From NCBI RefSeq assembly GCF_900199375.1, contig NZ_LT900217.1, positions 186,001 through 250,000 on the forward strand: a stretch of DNA of 64,000 nt. Direction: 5' to 3'. A model generated the notes under the pieces. The model was not told where the DNA came from, ran no database searches, and saw only the letters and a list, made by a program, of their open reading frames with translations. Position 1 is the first letter of the stretch, and each line of letters begins with the position of its first letter. The stretch comes from Gordonibacter urolithinfaciens (GTDB lineage Bacteria > Actinomycetota > Coriobacteriia > Coriobacteriales > Eggerthellaceae). The translations under genes were made by a program, and so were the position numbers. Below, one piece after another: positions 51,781 to 60,347 of this stretch.

Positions 51781-52704
51781 CTACAGGTTCTCCCTCACCC
51801 ACTGGATGTTGCCCTTTACCGTGGCGATGAGCTCGTCCACGTCGTCGAACTTGCGCATGGGGCGCAGCCAGTGCAGGAACTCCACCTTGACCGGCTTCCC
51901 GTACAGGTCGCCGGCGAAGTCGAGGAGGTGCACCTCGCAGGTGGCGGTGGCGCGGTCGGCGAACGTGGCGGCCACGCCCACGTTCACGGCGGCCTTGTAG
52001 CGCGCGCCGTCCACGTGGGCGTAGGCGGCGTACACGCCGTCGCCGAGCGGGCGCAGCTGATCGGGCACCGCAAGGTTCGCGGTGCGGAAGCCCAGGTCGG
52101 CCCCTTCCCCGCGGCCCGGCTCCACCGTGCCCGTCATGAAGTACGGGCGCTCGAGCAGGCGGTTGGCCTCCGCTATGTCGCCCTCGGCCAAGAGCAGGCG
52201 GATGCGCGTGGCCGTGACGGGGGCCCCGTCGGCGCTCTTCAGGTCGTGCGCCGCCACGGCGCAGCCGGCGCCGGCCCCCCATGCCTCCAGCTCGCCCACG
52301 GTTCCGGCCGCGCGCGCGCCGAACCGGAAGTCGCAGCCCACGTGCAGGTACGCGGGCGCCGTGCCGTCGAACGTGGCCTCGAGGAACGCCTCGGGCGAAA
52401 GCGCGGCGAACGCGGGCGTGAACGGCAGCACGGCCACGGCGTCCACGCCCGTGGAGGCGAGCATGGCCAGGCGCTCCCCGTTCGTCATGAGCTTCTTCAG
52501 GCGGTCGGGGTGGAACGCCTCGTCGGGATCGATGTCGAACGTGAGCGCAACGCTCTTGCCGCCCGACCTCCCAGCCGTCTCGCACGCCTGCGCCAGCAGG
52601 TACCGGTGCCCGGCATGCACGCCGTCGAACACGCCGAACGCGCAGGACGTGCCCGCGAAGAACGCATGGTCGAAACCCTCCCCCACCTCATAGATCTCTG
52701 CCAC
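51781..52704 (-). CDS. ribF: Bifunctional riboflavin kinase/FAD synthetase
   Basis: 307 residues. The N-terminal nucleotidyltransferase has CAFGVFDGVHAGHRYLL and TRIRLLLAEGDIAEANRLLERPY; the C-terminal kinase begins near residue 185 with GRGEGADLGFRTANL and has CEVHLLDFAGDLYGKPVKVEFLHWLRP. It makes FMN and FAD from riboflavin, supporting the many flavoproteins here. It overlaps the truB 3' end by 17 bases and is the last gene of the rimP operon. Confidence 0.95.
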   Translation of the reverse strand: MAEIYEVGEGFDHAFFAGTSCAFGVFDGVHAGHRYLLAQACETAGRSGGKSVALTFDIDPDEAFHPDRLKKLMTNGERLAMLASTGVDAVAVLPFTPAFAALSPEAFLEATFDGTAPAYLHVGCDFRFGARAAGTVGELEAWGAGAGCAVAAHDLKSADGAPVTATRIRLLLAEGDIAEANRLLERPYFMTGTVEPGRGEGADLGFRTANLAVPDQLRPLGDGVYAAYAHVDGARYKAAVNVGVAATFADRATATCEVHLLDFAGDLYGKPVKVEFLHWLRPMRKFDDVDELIATVKGNIQWVRENL

Positions 52705-53701
52705 GAGAAACCCCCGTCTGGAACACGCACCGCGCGCGGTAGGCGGCGCGGCCCTCGTCGTAAGCGTACAGCGCCACGAGCTTGTTCTCGGCGATCACGG
52801 CCACCACTTCGCCGTCGTGCGGCGCCTCGCAGCTCTCGCGCACGCCCGCCGTGCAGGCGCAGAACTCCGCGTCCAGCGCGCCGCGCCGGCGCTCGAACAG
52901 TCCGGTCGATCCCGGCAACGCGTTGCCGTTGCGCACGCCGGCGGCCAGCGGGCCGTCGGCGTAGAGGAAGCGCGTGCCCAGCAGGCGCACCGGATCGAGC
53001 GCGGCGCGGTCGCCGAGCTCGGCCAGCGTCTCCAACGTGACGCACTCCTCCAGGTGCAGCAGGCCCAGCTGCGTGCGCTCGAGCGCCGCCACATGCGCCG
53101 GGCAACCCAAGGCCGCGCCGGTGTCGCGGGCGAGGGCGCGGATGTAGGTGCCCTTCGACACGTGGAACTCCACGTCCCATGACGGCAGCTCGCAGCCGTC
53201 CCCCGCTTCGTGCACCGCCACGAGGCGCGCGTCGTGCACCACGATGTCGCGCGGCGCCAGGTCGATGATGGTGCCCTGGCGAGCGGCATCGCATGCCTTG
53301 CGCCCGTTCACCTTGATGGCCGAGTAGGCAGGCGGCAGCTGTTTGCGGGCGCCCGTCAGGCCCTTAGCGAACGAGGCGGCGAACGCCGGATCAAGCACGC
53401 GCGCGGGCACGTCGCCCGTGCGGACGACCTCGCCCTCGGCATCGTCGGTGGTGGTCGCCGCACCGAACGCTATGCGCACGCGATAGTGCTTGTCATGGCC
53501 CACGAGGTAGGCGTCCAGGCGCGTAGCAGGCCCCACGCAGAGGGGGAGCACGCCCGTCGCCATGGGGTCGAGCGTTCCCGTATGTCCCACGCGGCGCTCG
53601 CCGAAGATGCGGCGGCACCGGTTGACCACGTCGTGCGAGCTCATGCCCGCCGGCTTGTTCACCCCCACGACCAGGGAAAGCCCCGAATCTCCCCGTTTCA
53701 C
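52688..53701 (-). CDS. truB: tRNA pseudouridine(55) synthase
   Basis: 337 residues from a GTG that overlaps the nrnA stop (GTGA). The catalytic aspartate is Asp45 in VGHTGTLDPMATGVLPLCVG; other conserved parts are GVNKPAGMSSHDVV, KQLPPAYSAIKVNGRKA and FHVSKGTYIRALARDTG. It makes pseudouridine 55 in the T-loop of tRNA. A C-terminal PUA-like region of about 90 residues follows. Confidence 0.95.
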   Translation of the reverse strand: MKRGDSGLSLVVGVNKPAGMSSHDVVNRCRRIFGERRVGHTGTLDPMATGVLPLCVGPATRLDAYLVGHDKHYRVRIAFGAATTTDDAEGEVVRTGDVPARVLDPAFAASFAKGLTGARKQLPPAYSAIKVNGRKACDAARQGTIIDLAPRDIVVHDARLVAVHEAGDGCELPSWDVEFHVSKGTYIRALARDTGAALGCPAHVAALERTQLGLLHLEECVTLETLAELGDRAALDPVRLLGTRFLYADGPLAAGVRNGNALPGSTGLFERRRGALDAEFCACTAGVRESCEAPHDGEVVAVIAENKLVALYAYDEGRAAYRARCVFQTGVSRGRDL

Positions 53702-54723
53702 GCCCCGCGCTCCCCCTCTGCATCGTCCGGCGTGCCCGCGAGCGCCTCGTCGAGCAGCGCGCTTATGCGCTCCACGGCAGCCTCCATGGGGCCGGACACG
53801 GTGAAGCCGGCCGCGGCCCGGTGCCCGCCGCCTCCCAGCGTGCGCGCGAGCGCCGCCACGTCGGTGCCGTCCTTCGCGCGGAAGCTGCCGCGCACCGAGT
53901 CGCCCTGGTCGCGCAGCATGCACGCCACGCGCACGCCGCGCAGGGATCGCAGCGCGTCGATGAGGGGCTCGGCATCGGCCTTCACGGCGCCCGTGGCCTC
54001 GAAGTCGTCGCGCATGACCCAGCTCAGCGCCCAGCCCCCGTCGGCGCCGAAGCGCATGCGCTCGACGGCCAGCGCCTCGAGCTCCACGGAGGGGAGCGAG
54101 CGGCTCTGGAATATCTCGCGCGCCACGCCCGCCGCGTCGGCGCCTGCGGCGACCATGGCCGAGGCCGCCGCGAGGGCGGCCGCGTCGGTGTTCTGGTACT
54201 GGAAGCGCCCCGTATCGGTGACGAGGCCCGTGTAGCAGCACGCGGCAAGCTCGGCCCCGCGCTCGGCGCCCATGAGGCCGGCGAGCTCCCACACGAGCAT
54301 CGTCGTGGACGCGGAGGCGGGGTCGACGTAGGCGAGGTCGGTCATGCGCTCGTCGTAGGCGTGGTGGTCTATGGTGGCCGAGAAGGCGCACGCGTCCAGC
54401 AGGTGCGCCGCCGCGGAGTTCATGCGGTCGCGCATGGGCACGTCCACCGCCACGAACGTGGCGGCGGGACCGTCGTAGAGCGCCGCGGGCACGAGCCCGT
54501 CGGCGCCCGGCAGGAACGCCAGGCGCGCGTCGATGGGCTCGTCCTTGGCCAGCAGGCACACGGCCCGCTTCCCGAGCGAGCGCAGCGCGTGCATGAGCGC
54601 GAGCTGCGAGCCGATGCAGTCGCCGTCGGGGCTCACGTGCCCGCAGATGACGAAGTCGTCGCGCTCGCCGAGCGCGACGGCCAGCCCGGGCAGCGTCGTG
54701 TTCGTCTGGGGCGTGACGCTCAT
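53698..54723 (-). CDS. nrnA: DHH-family oligoribonuclease/PAP phosphatase
   Basis: 341 residues. DHH-subfamily 1 motifs: GHVSPDGDCIGSQLAL (residues 28-43), VAVDVP, the DHH itself at residues 119-121, and the DHHA1 domain with VRGSFRAKDGTDVAALARTLGGGGHRAAAGF. It degrades nanoRNA and 3',5'-pAp. It overlaps rbfA upstream and truB downstream by four bases each. Confidence 0.93.
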   Translation of the reverse strand: MSVTPQTNTTLPGLAVALGERDDFVICGHVSPDGDCIGSQLALMHALRSLGKRAVCLLAKDEPIDARLAFLPGADGLVPAALYDGPAATFVAVDVPMRDRMNSAAAHLLDACAFSATIDHHAYDERMTDLAYVDPASASTTMLVWELAGLMGAERGAELAACCYTGLVTDTGRFQYQNTDAAALAAASAMVAAGADAAGVAREIFQSRSLPSVELEALAVERMRFGADGGWALSWVMRDDFEATGAVKADAEPLIDALRSLRGVRVACMLRDQGDSVRGSFRAKDGTDVAALARTLGGGGHRAAAGFTVSGPMEAAVERISALLDEALAGTPDDAEGERGA

Positions 54724-55172
54724 GCGCCCTCCCCGTCATGGGAGCGGTCCTCGGCCTGCTCCTCCGCGCGCTCGGCGGCGAACGCGTCGGCATCGGCCGG
54801 CACATCGCTGTCCGTGGGAGCGGCCACGGCGCTGCGGTGCGCGTCGGCCGCGAGCGCGCTCGCAATGCGCTCGGCCTGGTCGACGCTCGTGTCCAGCAGG
54901 AAGCGCAGCTCGGGCGCCACGCGCCACGAGAGCTTCCGCGCCATGAGCGAGCGGATGCGCCCCGCCGCCTTCTGGAAGGCGGCGGCCACGTCGTCGTAGC
55001 GCTCGGGCTCGGTGGTGTAGAACACGTTGCACACGCTGCGGTCGTAGCTCACCTCGCAGCCCGTGATGGTCACGAGCTCGAGGCGCGGATCGGATATCTC
55101 GAACAGGAGGATGCTCGCGATGACCTCGCGCGCCTGCTCGTTGACCTTGCGGTTCGAAGATCCTTGCTTCAT
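54720..55172 (-). CDS. rbfA: Ribosome-binding factor A
   Basis: 150 residues; ATG after TTAGGAGGCGGCACC. A KH-like fold with VITGCEVSYDRSVCNVFYT and WRVAPELRFLLDTSVDQAERI, then an acidic Ala/Glu tail of about 40 residues. It helps mature the 5' end of 16S rRNA in the 30S subunit. About 110 bases separate it from infB. Confidence 0.92.
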   Translation of the reverse strand: MKQGSSNRKVNEQAREVIASILLFEISDPRLELVTITGCEVSYDRSVCNVFYTTEPERYDDVAAAFQKAAGRIRSLMARKLSWRVAPELRFLLDTSVDQAERIASALAADAHRSAVAAPTDSDVPADADAFAAERAEEQAEDRSHDGEGA

Positions 55173-55281
55173 GGTGCCGCCTCCTAAACAGTCGGGGGTT
55201 GCGCGAAAAACGCGCCCGTCGCGTCCAGTGTATCGCGGGACGGCCGACGGGCGCTTCGATGCTCGTATCGGTTACGAACGG

Positions 55282-58062
55282 TTACTCCGTTCGCTCGACT
55301 TCCTTCACCTGGTAGCCCTCGATGGTGTCGCCGATCTTGAGGTCCTGGTAGCCGTGGATGCCGATGCCGCACTCGTAGCCCTGCTTCACGGTCTTCACGT
55401 CGTCCTTGAAGCGGCGCAGCGATTCCATGACGCCCTCGAAGATCACGGTGCCGTCGCGCACGATGCGCACCTTGTCGTCGCGGTTGATCTCGCCCTCGGT
55501 GATGTAGCAGCCGGCGATGGTGCCCACCTTCGGCACCTTGAACGTCTCGCGGACCTCGGCGACGCCGGTGTCCTCCTCCACGATATCGGGCGAGAGCAGG
55601 CCCACGCGCGCGGCGTTGATCTCCTCGATGGCCTGGTAGATGACGCGGTACAGGCGAATGTCCACCTTCTCCTTCTCGGCCTGCACCTTCGACTTGCCCG
55701 TGGGGCGCACGTTGAAGCCGATGATGATGGCGTCGGAGGCGGAGGCCAGCGTGACGTCGGTCTCGGTGATGCCGCCCACGGCCGAGTGCACGATGTTGAT
55801 GCGCACCTCGGACTGGTCCATCTTCTCGAACGCGTCGCGCAGCGCCTCGATGGAGCCCTGCACGTCGGCCTTCACGATGAGGTTCAGGTCGGTCTGCTTG
55901 CCCTCCTCGATGCGGCTGAACAGGTCGTCCAGGCTCACATGCGACTTCGTCTCCTGCTCGGCCAGGCGGGCGCGCAGCGCGCGCTCCTCGGCCAGCTTGC
56001 GGGCGTCGCGCTCGTCGTCGAACACGCGGAACTCGTCGCCGGCCACCGGCACGCTGTTCAGGCCCAGGATCTCCACCGGGTCGGCGGGGTAGGCCTCGTC
56101 CACGTGCTTGCCGCGCGGGTCCACCAGCGCGCGCACGCGGCCGTAGGACGTGCCGGCCACCACGATGTCGCCGGGATGCAGCGTGCCGCGCTGCACGAGC
56201 ACGGTGGCCACCGGCCCGCGGCCCTTGTCGAGGTTCGCCTCGATGACGAAGCCGGAGGCCTCGGCATCGGGGTTCGCCTTGAGCTCGAGCACGTCGGCCT
56301 GGAGGATGATCGTCTCCAGCACGTCGTCGATGTGCAGGCGCTGCTTGGCCGACACCTCCACGAACATGTTCGTGCCGCCCCACTCCTCGGGGATGACGCC
56401 GTACTCCACGAGCTCCTGGCGCACGCGGTCGGGGTTCGCGCCCGGCTTGTCGATCTTGTTGACGGCCACCACGATGGGCACCTCGGCCGCCTTCGCGTGG
56501 TTGATGGCCTCGACGGTCTGCGGCATGACGCCGTCGTCGGCGGCCACCACGAGCACGATGACGTCGGTGACCTGGGCGCCGCGGGCGCGCATGGCCGTGA
56601 ACGCCTCGTGGCCCGGCGTGTCGATGAACGTGATCTGCTTGCCGTCGATCTCCACCACCGACGCGCCGATGTGCTGGGTGATGCCGCCGGCCTCGCCCGC
56701 GGCAACGCCCGTGTCGCGGATGGCGTCCAGGAGCGACGTCTTGCCGTGGTCGACGTGGCCCATGACGGTGACGACGGGCGGGCGGGGCTTGAGGTCCTCG
56801 TCCTTGTCGTGGTAGACGACGGCGTATTCCTCCTCGGGCGACACGACGCGCACCTTGCGCCCCATGTCGTCGGCGATGAGCTCCACCAAATCGTCGCCCA
56901 TGGACTGCGTGAGCGTAAGCACCTGGCCCAGCATGAACAGGCGCTTGATGACGTCGTTGGGCTGCACGCCGATGAGCTCGGCGAACTTGGCCACGGTGGC
57001 ACCCTGCGGGATCTCCACCACGGAGTCGTCCAGCACGAGCGTGGGGTCGAGGCCCTTCTCGATGGCCTCCATCTCCAGGCGCTCGCGGTTCTCGGCCTCG
57101 CGCTTCTCCTTGCGCTTCTTGCGGCGGCCCTCCCCCTCGTGCGTGGAGGCGGCGGCCACGGCGGCGCGGGCCTCGGCCAGCACCTTGTCGCGCTGCAGCT
57201 TCTCGGCCTGCACGGCCATCTGGGCGTAGCGGTCCTCGCCCGCAGGCTGCTGCTGGACCTCCAGCTCGGGCACGATCTGCTCGAACGAGCCGCCGCGCTT
57301 GCCCTTCTTCGGTCCGCGCTCGGGCTTGCCGCCCTTGCGCGCGGCGTCCTTGGCGCCGGCGCCGGCCGACGCAGCCTGCTTCTTCTGGGCCTCGATGCGC
57401 TGCTTCTCGGCCTCGATCTGCGAGAGGAGCGAATCGAACCCAGAGGCCTTCTTCGCGCCGATCACGGGAGCGGGCTTCGGCGCGGAGGACGCGGAGCCCT
57501 TCTGCTTCTTGCTGTTGCGCTGGCGCAGCGCTTCCTCCACGGCCTGCTTCTTCGCCACCTCGGCCATGGCCTTGGCCTGGCGGGCGCGGGCGCGGGCCTC
57601 GGCAGCCTCGCGGGCAACGCGCTCCTTCTCGCTCTCGATCTGGCTCGCCAGGCTCTCGAACGGCGACGAGGCCGGCGCCTTGGCCGGCTTGCGCCCGTCC
57701 TGGGAACCCTCTCCGCCCTGCTCGCCGCCCTCGGCCTCGGCGGCCTCGCGGCGGGCGCGCTCGGCCTCGCGGGCGGCGCGCTCCTGCTCCACGGCCTCGC
57801 GGCGGGCGCGCTCCTCCTCGGCCTTGCGGGCCTCGGCCTCGGCACGCTCGCGGGCGAGCTCGGCGGCCTCCTCGGCCTCCAGCTGGCCCGCGCGCTGCTT
57901 TATCTCGGGCTCGAGGTTCTTCCTGATCTTGGCCACGTAGGCGTCGGCGAGCATGCTCGCGTGGCTCTTCGCGGGTATCTTCATCTCGTTCAACTTGTCG
58001 AGCAGCTCCTTGCTCGTCATGTCGAATTCCTTCGCCAACTCATGTACGCGCATGCTGGCCAT
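55282..58062 (-). CDS. infB: Translation initiation factor IF-2
   Basis: 926 residues; ATG after GAAGAGGAGTTGGTAT. An N-terminal IF2-N domain ([26 protein letters not shown]) is followed by a long Ala/Glu/Arg/Lys-rich coiled region to about residue 330, a second IF2-N-like segment, and the G domain with G1 GHVDHGKT at residues 435-442, DTPGHEAF and NKIDKPG. Domains II-IV complete the protein. It places fMet-tRNA on the 30S subunit, linking this operon to fmt and def. The N-terminal region is typical of high-GC actinomycetes. Confidence 0.97.
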   Translation of the reverse strand: MASMRVHELAKEFDMTSKELLDKLNEMKIPAKSHASMLADAYVAKIRKNLEPEIKQRAGQLEAEEAAELARERAEAEARKAEEERARREAVEQERAAREAERARREAAEAEGGEQGGEGSQDGRKPAKAPASSPFESLASQIESEKERVAREAAEARARARQAKAMAEVAKKQAVEEALRQRNSKKQKGSASSAPKPAPVIGAKKASGFDSLLSQIEAEKQRIEAQKKQAASAGAGAKDAARKGGKPERGPKKGKRGGSFEQIVPELEVQQQPAGEDRYAQMAVQAEKLQRDKVLAEARAAVAAASTHEGEGRRKKRKEKREAENRERLEMEAIEKGLDPTLVLDDSVVEIPQGATVAKFAELIGVQPNDVIKRLFMLGQVLTLTQSMGDDLVELIADDMGRKVRVVSPEEEYAVVYHDKDEDLKPRPPVVTVMGHVDHGKTSLLDAIRDTGVAAGEAGGITQHIGASVVEIDGKQITFIDTPGHEAFTAMRARGAQVTDVIVLVVAADDGVMPQTVEAINHAKAAEVPIVVAVNKIDKPGANPDRVRQELVEYGVIPEEWGGTNMFVEVSAKQRLHIDDVLETIILQADVLELKANPDAEASGFVIEANLDKGRGPVATVLVQRGTLHPGDIVVAGTSYGRVRALVDPRGKHVDEAYPADPVEILGLNSVPVAGDEFRVFDDERDARKLAEERALRARLAEQETKSHVSLDDLFSRIEEGKQTDLNLIVKADVQGSIEALRDAFEKMDQSEVRINIVHSAVGGITETDVTLASASDAIIIGFNVRPTGKSKVQAEKEKVDIRLYRVIYQAIEEINAARVGLLSPDIVEEDTGVAEVRETFKVPKVGTIAGCYITEGEINRDDKVRIVRDGTVIFEGVMESLRRFKDDVKTVKQGYECGIGIHGYQDLKIGDTIEGYQVKEVERTE

Positions 58063-58080
58063 ATACCAACTCCTCTTCCC

Positions 58081-58359
58081 TTACGCTCCGCGCAGCGCCG
58101 AAGACACCTCGGCTGCGATTCGTTCCAACTCATCGTGATCGAGCTTCGTCTTCAGCGCCCGTTCAAGCTTTCTGGTCTTGCATGCGGCGGCGAAGCACGC
58201 CTCGGAGCATACATACGCCCCCCGCCCCGGCGCGCGGCCGGTGCCGTCGAACGCCACGGAGCCCGACGGCGTGCGCACCACGCGGTAGAGCTCGGCCTTG
58301 CCGGCCTGCTTTCCGCACGCGATGCAGCTGCGCTGCCGTTTCTTCGTCTCCGTTGCCAT
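58081..58359 (-). CDS. ylxR: YlxR/RnpM-family RNA-binding protein
   Basis: 92 residues. DUF448 pattern: RSCIACGKQAGKAELYRVVRTPSG, then GRAPGRGAYVCSEACFAAACK and a helical end. YlxR (RnpM) modulates RNase P in other bacteria. It lies between nusA and infB, its standard place, 18 bases upstream of the infB ATG. Confidence 0.9.
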   Translation of the reverse strand: MATETKKRQRSCIACGKQAGKAELYRVVRTPSGSVAFDGTGRAPGRGAYVCSEACFAAACKTRKLERALKTKLDHDELERIAAEVSSALRGA

Positions 58360-58387
58360 CCGTCGCCTCGCTCGTTTCCCTTGGCCG

Positions 58388-59605
58388 CTATTCCCCGTCG
58401 AGGTCCGCGTGCACGCCGCAGTAGCGGCTGCCCGGCCGGGCATGGTTGCGGCAGCGTGCCCCGTCCTCGCTCACGTAGGCGCACAGGCCGGCCTCGTCGT
58501 CGGCCTCCACGTCCTCGTCGATGAGCATGTTGTCGCCCGCGGCCAGCGGCTCGCCGGCGAACGACGCGCTCTTGATGTCGATGTGCCAGCCCGTGAGGCG
58601 CGCGGCGAGGCGGGCGTTCTGGCCCTCCTTGCCGATGGCCAGCGACAGCTGGTCGTCGGGCACCACGACGGTGGCGTAGTGGTTGTCCTCGTCGATGATG
58701 ACGTTCGTCACCTTCGCGGGCGAGAGCGCGTTTGCCACGTAGGACGCGGGGTCCTCGTGCCACTGGATGACGTCCACGCGCTCGTTGCGCAGCTCCTCCA
58801 CCACCATGCGCACGCGGCTGCCCTTCGGGCCGACGCAAGCGCCCACCGGGTCGAGGTTCGCCTCGCGCGAGGCCACCGCGATCTTGGAGCGCGCGCCCGG
58901 CTCGCGGGCGATGGACTTGATCTCCACCATGCCGTCGTAGATCTCCGGCACCTCGATCTCGAAGAGGCGGCGGATGAGGTCCGGGTGCGTGCGCGACACG
59001 ACGATGGCCGGGCGGGCCTGCTCGCCGCGCATCTTCGGCGCGTCGGAGTTCGGGTCGCGCACGTCGATGATGAGCACCTTCAGGCGCTGGTTGTGGCGGT
59101 AGTGCTCGTTGGACGGGCGCTCGTTGCGCTCGCCCGGGTTGCGCTTCTGGTCGTAGTGCGGCAGCTCCGCCTCCACGCCTTCGCGGATCTTGATGATGGT
59201 GAAGTCCGGCGTGCCCTGCAGCACCGTGCCCGTGACCAGGTCGCCCACGCGTCCCGAGAACTCCTCGTAGATGGACTGGCGGCCCGCCTCGCGCACGATG
59301 GACGCGATGACGCCCTTCGCGTTCTGCGCCGCGATGCGGCTCACGTCGGCCGGCGTCACGTCGCGCTCCTCGAACTCGCTGTACTCGCCGGTCTCCTCGT
59401 CGGGCTCGCCCACCGGCACCAGCTCGTAGACGTAGATATGCCCCGTCTGGCGGTCGATGGTCACGCGCGCGTCCCATTCGAGGTCCAAGATGCGCTCATA
59501 GCTCTTGGCCAGCGACAATTCCAACCGCTCGATGAGGTAGAACTCGTCGATCTTGCGTTCGTGGGCCAGGGCCTGCAAGGCCTCGATCAGTTCTGAAGTT
59601 GCCAC
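58388..59605 (-). CDS. nusA: Transcription termination/antitermination factor NusA with C-terminal Cys/His motif
   Basis: 405 residues from a GTG after GAAAGGACTTCAGAC. N-terminal polymerase-binding domain, S1 domain near residues 130-205 ([20 protein letters not shown]), KH1 and KH2 ([55 protein letters not shown]). The protein ends with an acidic linker and a motif C-X9-C-X10-C-X2-H ([18 protein letters not shown]), a likely zinc site not usual in NusA. NusA controls pausing and termination and probably regulates this operon. Confidence 0.95.
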   Translation of the reverse strand: MATSELIEALQALAHERKIDEFYLIERLELSLAKSYERILDLEWDARVTIDRQTGHIYVYELVPVGEPDEETGEYSEFEERDVTPADVSRIAAQNAKGVIASIVREAGRQSIYEEFSGRVGDLVTGTVLQGTPDFTIIKIREGVEAELPHYDQKRNPGERNERPSNEHYRHNQRLKVLIIDVRDPNSDAPKMRGEQARPAIVVSRTHPDLIRRLFEIEVPEIYDGMVEIKSIAREPGARSKIAVASREANLDPVGACVGPKGSRVRMVVEELRNERVDVIQWHEDPASYVANALSPAKVTNVIIDEDNHYATVVVPDDQLSLAIGKEGQNARLAARLTGWHIDIKSASFAGEPLAAGDNMLIDEDVEADDEAGLCAYVSEDGARCRNHARPGSRYCGVHADLDGE

Positions 59606-59620
59606 GTCTGAAGTCCTTTC

Positions 59621-60091
59621 CTATGAGCTGAAGTCGACAGCGCCCTTGAGGTGGGCGCGCTTGATGTCGGATACGGGAATGCGGAAGGCGGTGCCGTCCA
59701 CGTCGAGCTCCACCGCGCCGTCCGCGACGCACGCGATAGTGCCGGTGAAGGCGCTGCGCCCGTCGAGGGGGGCGGCCGTCTTCACCACGGCCGTCTCGCC
59801 GGCGAACCGCGCGAAATGCTCCGGCGTGCGCAGCGGGCGGTCGATGCCGGGAGACGAGACCTCCAGCGTGTAGGCGCCGGGGAACGGGTCGAGCTCGTCC
59901 ATGAGGTCGTTGATCCACCCTTGGGCGGCCGAGAGCTCGTCGAAGCTCACGCCGCCTTCCACATCGATGTACACCCTGATGGTAGGCGCTTTCTTCGCGC
60001 CCACCACCTCCACGGTGACAATCTCCACGCCCTCCTCGGCCGCGCGGGGGGCCAGCGCGTCGAGCAGCTGCTGTTCCTTCTTGCCGAGCAC
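59621..60091 (-). CDS. rimP: Ribosome maturation factor RimP
   Basis: 156 residues from a GTG after GAGAGAGGAGGCGGAC. The family pattern VEIVTVEVVGAKKAPTIRVYID and LEVSSPGIDRPLRTPEHFARFAGETAVV is complete. It acts early in 30S assembly. It is the first gene of the operon, behind a leader that contains a terminator-like hairpin. Confidence 0.94.
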   Translation of the reverse strand: MLGKKEQQLLDALAPRAAEEGVEIVTVEVVGAKKAPTIRVYIDVEGGVSFDELSAAQGWINDLMDELDPFPGAYTLEVSSPGIDRPLRTPEHFARFAGETAVVKTAAPLDGRSAFTGTIACVADGAVELDVDGTAFRIPVSDIKRAHLKGAVDFSS

Positions 60092-60195
60092 GTCCGCCTC
60101 CTCTCTCGCCCGGCGCGCCTTCTCCTGCGCGCCGCCGTGCCGTCCTGCCGGACCGGGCGCCCTCCCGCCTCGCGGCGTGGGGCGAACCGGCCCTC

Positions 60196-60230
60196 TACAA
60201 ACAAAGAAAGCGGGAACAGGCCCACTTTCT
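60196..60230 (-). terminator. Terminator-like hairpin between the sensor kinase and rimP
   Basis: On the minus strand AGAAAG-t-GGG pairs with CCC-g-CTTTCT around CCTGTT, followed by TTTGTTTGT. It either ends the upstream sensor-kinase transcript or lies in the rimP leader as an attenuator, because a TGGTATAAC element lies upstream of it. Confidence 0.6.
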
Positions 60231-60292
60231 CATGCTTCGAAAGTATGGTGCGCACGTACCTCTCACCCGCCTCGTGCGCGTTTGCTTGGTAG

Positions 60293-60301
60293 GTTATACC
60301 A
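60293..60301 (-). promoter_or_regulatory. Extended -10 promoter of the rimP-nusA-infB operon
   Basis: Minus strand reads TGGTATAAC, a TGn-extended -10, in the gap between the sensor-kinase stop and rimP. The predicted leader is about 195 bases and includes the hairpin at 60196-60230. Confidence 0.55.
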
Positions 60302-60347
60302 TATTCTGCGACGGTTGCCTAGTGACGCGATCAGGGCTCTCGCAATC

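Noticed and set aside
55063-58524. Open frame of more than 1,100 codons on the plus strand opposite infB
   Set aside because: It is antisense to a complete IF-2 gene, low in complexity (His, Arg, Leu, Gly runs), has no ribosome site, and is what high-GC codon bias produces on the opposite strand.
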